A stretch of 44,229 bases of DNA from Paraburkholderia elongata (GTDB lineage: Bacteria > Pseudomonadota > Gammaproteobacteria > Burkholderiales > Burkholderiaceae), in assembly GCF_013177735.1 (NCBI RefSeq), contig NZ_WOEZ01000069.1, positions 1 through 44,229 of the forward strand, written 5' to 3'. The number at the start of each line of letters is the position of its first letter. Positions within the stretch are counted from its first letter, which is position 1. The notes beneath the pieces are model-generated. The model saw only the letters and a list, made by a program, of their open reading frames with translations. It was not told the DNA's origin and made no database searches. Position numbers and translations under genes: made by a program. Below, one piece after another: positions 42,868 through 44,229 of the stretch.

Positions 42868-44229
42868 ATGTCGCTTCTTTCACAGATCGGCTCGCTGCTC
42901 GGCTCCGCCAGCAGCACGTCCACCAGCGCGGCGATGGCCGCTGCGGCGAACGCCAAGCCGTTCTCGCAAACCCTGCAGCAGAGCATCGACCTGCAAAACA
43001 ATGCAGCCGCGCAGAGCGCGAGCAAGCCGCAGGCTTCGTCGTCCTCTTCGTCTTCGTCTGCTTCCTCGTCGCCTTCGGCATCTTCGTCGAGCGTGCATGA
43101 CGCGCCGCCGCCGCCCGATCCGTCGACGAAGAGCCCGGCTGCCGCGAGCAGCAACTCCGACAACAGCAACTCGAAGAGCGCTTCCTCATCCGACTCACCG
43201 TCCGCGTCGTCTTCGGCCTCATCGGCCGGTTCGTCGTCCGGTTCGTCGTCCGGTTCGTCCAACACGCAGCAGGCCTCGGCGAACAAGGGCAACGCGACAT
43301 CGCCGAACTCCGGCAACACGACCACGCAGACCAACGCGGGCACGGCAGCAGCAGCCGCTGCCGCACAGGCTCAAGCTCAGGCTCAGGCCAACGCGAATAG
43401 CGCCACCGCTCCGGCGACCGTTGACCCTGCCACGGCACTGACTGACGCCGCGACCACGCAGCCCGGCACGGACACCACGACGGGCGGCGCCACGGGAAAA
43501 AAGACTGCCGCGACCGATCCGAAGTCGGCGCAGGACGCCTTGCAGGCGGCGCTGGCCGCGTTGGCGAGCGGCCAGGGTGTGGTTCCGGCACAGGCACTGG
43601 CAAGCGGCGCGGCGGCGAACGCAGCGACGACGGCAAACGGTCTGGGCACTGGCGCGAGTAACGGACTCAATGGACTCAACGGATCGGCGGACGGCAAGAC
43701 GCTTGCGGCCGGTTTGTTCGGCGACGGCAAGGGATCGAGCGCCGGCAAGGCCGCGTTGACGGCGGCGACCACGACGGTGGCGGATCCATCGACGGCAGCG
43801 AAAGTGGCGACTGACGCGCTGAGCGCGACGGCTACCGGTGGAGCGCAGGCTGACGATCTGGCGTCCTTCAAGAGTGCGGCCGATGCTGCGACGGCGGCGC
43901 TGGCAGCCGGCCAGGCTGCGGCGAGCGCAGCGAATACGACGGCGGCTGTGCAAACGACGGGTAATGCCGGTGCTGCGGAAGTGGCGAATGTGTTGTCGCC
44001 GCCGGTGGGCACGACGGCTTGGGAAGACGCGTTGAGTCAGAAGGTGGTGTTTTTGTCGAATGCGCATTCGCAGAGCGCCGAGCTGACTTTGAATCCGAAG
44101 GATTTGGGGCCGCTACAGGTTGTGTTGCAGGTTGCCGATAACCATGCACATGCGTTGTTTGTTTCGCAGCACCAGCAGGTGCGGGAGGCTGTGGAGGCAG
44201 CGTTGCCGAAGCTTCGCGAGGCGATGGAG
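42868..44229 (+). CDS. fliK: Flagellar hook-length control protein FliK (3' end outside window)
   Basis: The reading frame is open for 454 codons from the ATG at 42868 to the window end with no stop. The N-terminus is MSLLSQIGSLLGSA. It is followed by a very long Ser/Ala-rich region with Ser runs and SGSSSGSSS-type blocks (about residues 55-135) and Ala/Gln/Thr-rich stretches to about residue 380. The Flg_hook domain then starts, with AELTLNPKDLGPLQVVLQV and HAHALFVSQHQQVREAVE. FliK measures hook length and triggers the export switch through FlhB. The flexible region sets the ruler length and varies widely between species. Last gene of the fliFGHIJK unit visible here. Confidence 0.94.
   Translation, partial: MSLLSQIGSLLGSASSTSTSAAMAAAANAKPFSQTLQQSIDLQNNAAAQSASKPQASSSSSSSSASSSPSASSSSVHDAPPPPDPSTKSPAAASSNSDNSNSKSASSSDSPSASSSASSAGSSSGSSSGSSNTQQASANKGNATSPNSGNTTTQTNAGTAAAAAAAQAQAQAQANANSATAPATVDPATALTDAATTQPGTDTTTGGATGKKTAATDPKSAQDALQAALAALASGQGVVPAQALASGAAANAATTANGLGTGASNGLNGLNGSADGKTLAAGLFGDGKGSSAGKAALTAATTTVADPSTAAKVATDALSATATGGAQADDLASFKSAADAATAALAAGQAAASAANTTAAVQTTGNAGAAEVANVLSPPVGTTAWEDALSQKVVFLSNAHSQSAELTLNPKDLGPLQVVLQVADNHAHALFVSQHQQVREAVEAALPKLREAME

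Noticed and set aside
42828..44067. Acidic and arginine-rich minus-strand frames opposite fliK
   Set aside because: Antisense of the Ser/Ala repeats of FliK; acidic runs and RRR runs are complements of Ser/Ala codons.

Overview
The window looks like a stretch of the main chromosome of a Paraburkholderia/Burkholderia-type betaproteobacterium. The DNA is GC-rich, with third-position G/C bias in every real gene. It carries an SAH-riboswitch/ahcY/holin-like/metF unit, a fliEFGHIJK flagellar cluster next to a separate fliST operon, and many protein variants typical of that group. The genus is inferred from protein resemblance only. I see no rRNA, tRNA, CRISPR array or complete insertion sequence. 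The only mobile-element coding remnant is the C-terminal end of an IS1380-type transposase at the left edge.

Layout: (1) 1-6.1 kb: transposase end, a direct repeat, then leftward GST-like protein and tRNA nucleotidyltransferase (cca), an NAD-binding epimerase-like protein and a lipoprotein lytic transglycosylase. The last is divergent, by only 20 bp, from 5-formyl-THF cyclo-ligase. (2) 6.1-11.3 kb: a MarR-like regulator divergent from pxpB-pxpC-pxpA (ATP-dependent 5-oxoprolinase), followed by a translationally coupled DUF969-DUF979 membrane pair, a good candidate for the 5-oxoproline transporter. (3) 11.5-14.1 kb: a TPR protein with a glycosyltransferase-like C-terminal half, and a brnT-brnA toxin-antitoxin pair. 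(4) 14.2-21.1 kb: a leftward dppA-dppB-dppC-dppD-dppF-type peptide ABC importer with a promoter, an apparent attenuator after dppA and a TraB/GumN protein overlapping the 3' end. (5) 21.2-24.3 kb: a leftward methyl-cycle unit, SAH riboswitch-ahcY-holin-like-metF, ending in a strong terminator. (6) 24.4-33.8 kb: GT2 glycosyltransferase divergent from a LysR regulator with a symmetrical operator, a DUF937-TM-OmpA envelope protein, a GMC oxidoreductase divergent from an AidB-like acyl-CoA dehydrogenase, and a coniferyl-aldehyde-type dehydrogenase. (7) 33.8-44.2 kb: flagellar genes. Leftward are fliE and a second unit fliS-fliT-fliK-like-fhlB-like with a likely sigma-28 promoter. Rightward are fliF-fliG-fliH-fliI-fliJ-fliK, with fliK cut by the window end.

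How it fits together: PxpABC opens 5-oxoproline to glutamate at the cost of ATP, and the adjacent membrane pair would supply the substrate. AhcY removes S-adenosylhomocysteine, which its own leader RNA should sense, while MetF makes the methyl-THF that remethylates the homocysteine. FliF/G/H/I/J/E/K build the flagellar MS ring, switch, export ATPase complex and hook-length control; FliS/FliT are export chaperones.

The less explained material is mostly non-coding: a head-to-head array of 25-bp repeats (30.1-30.3 kb), two short arrays with a 13-bp period placed just 3' of stop codons, several precise palindromes in divergent promoter regions, and a FliK-like/FlhB-C-like pair that resembles a spare export-switch module. 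I did not find a clearly new defence or mobile system.
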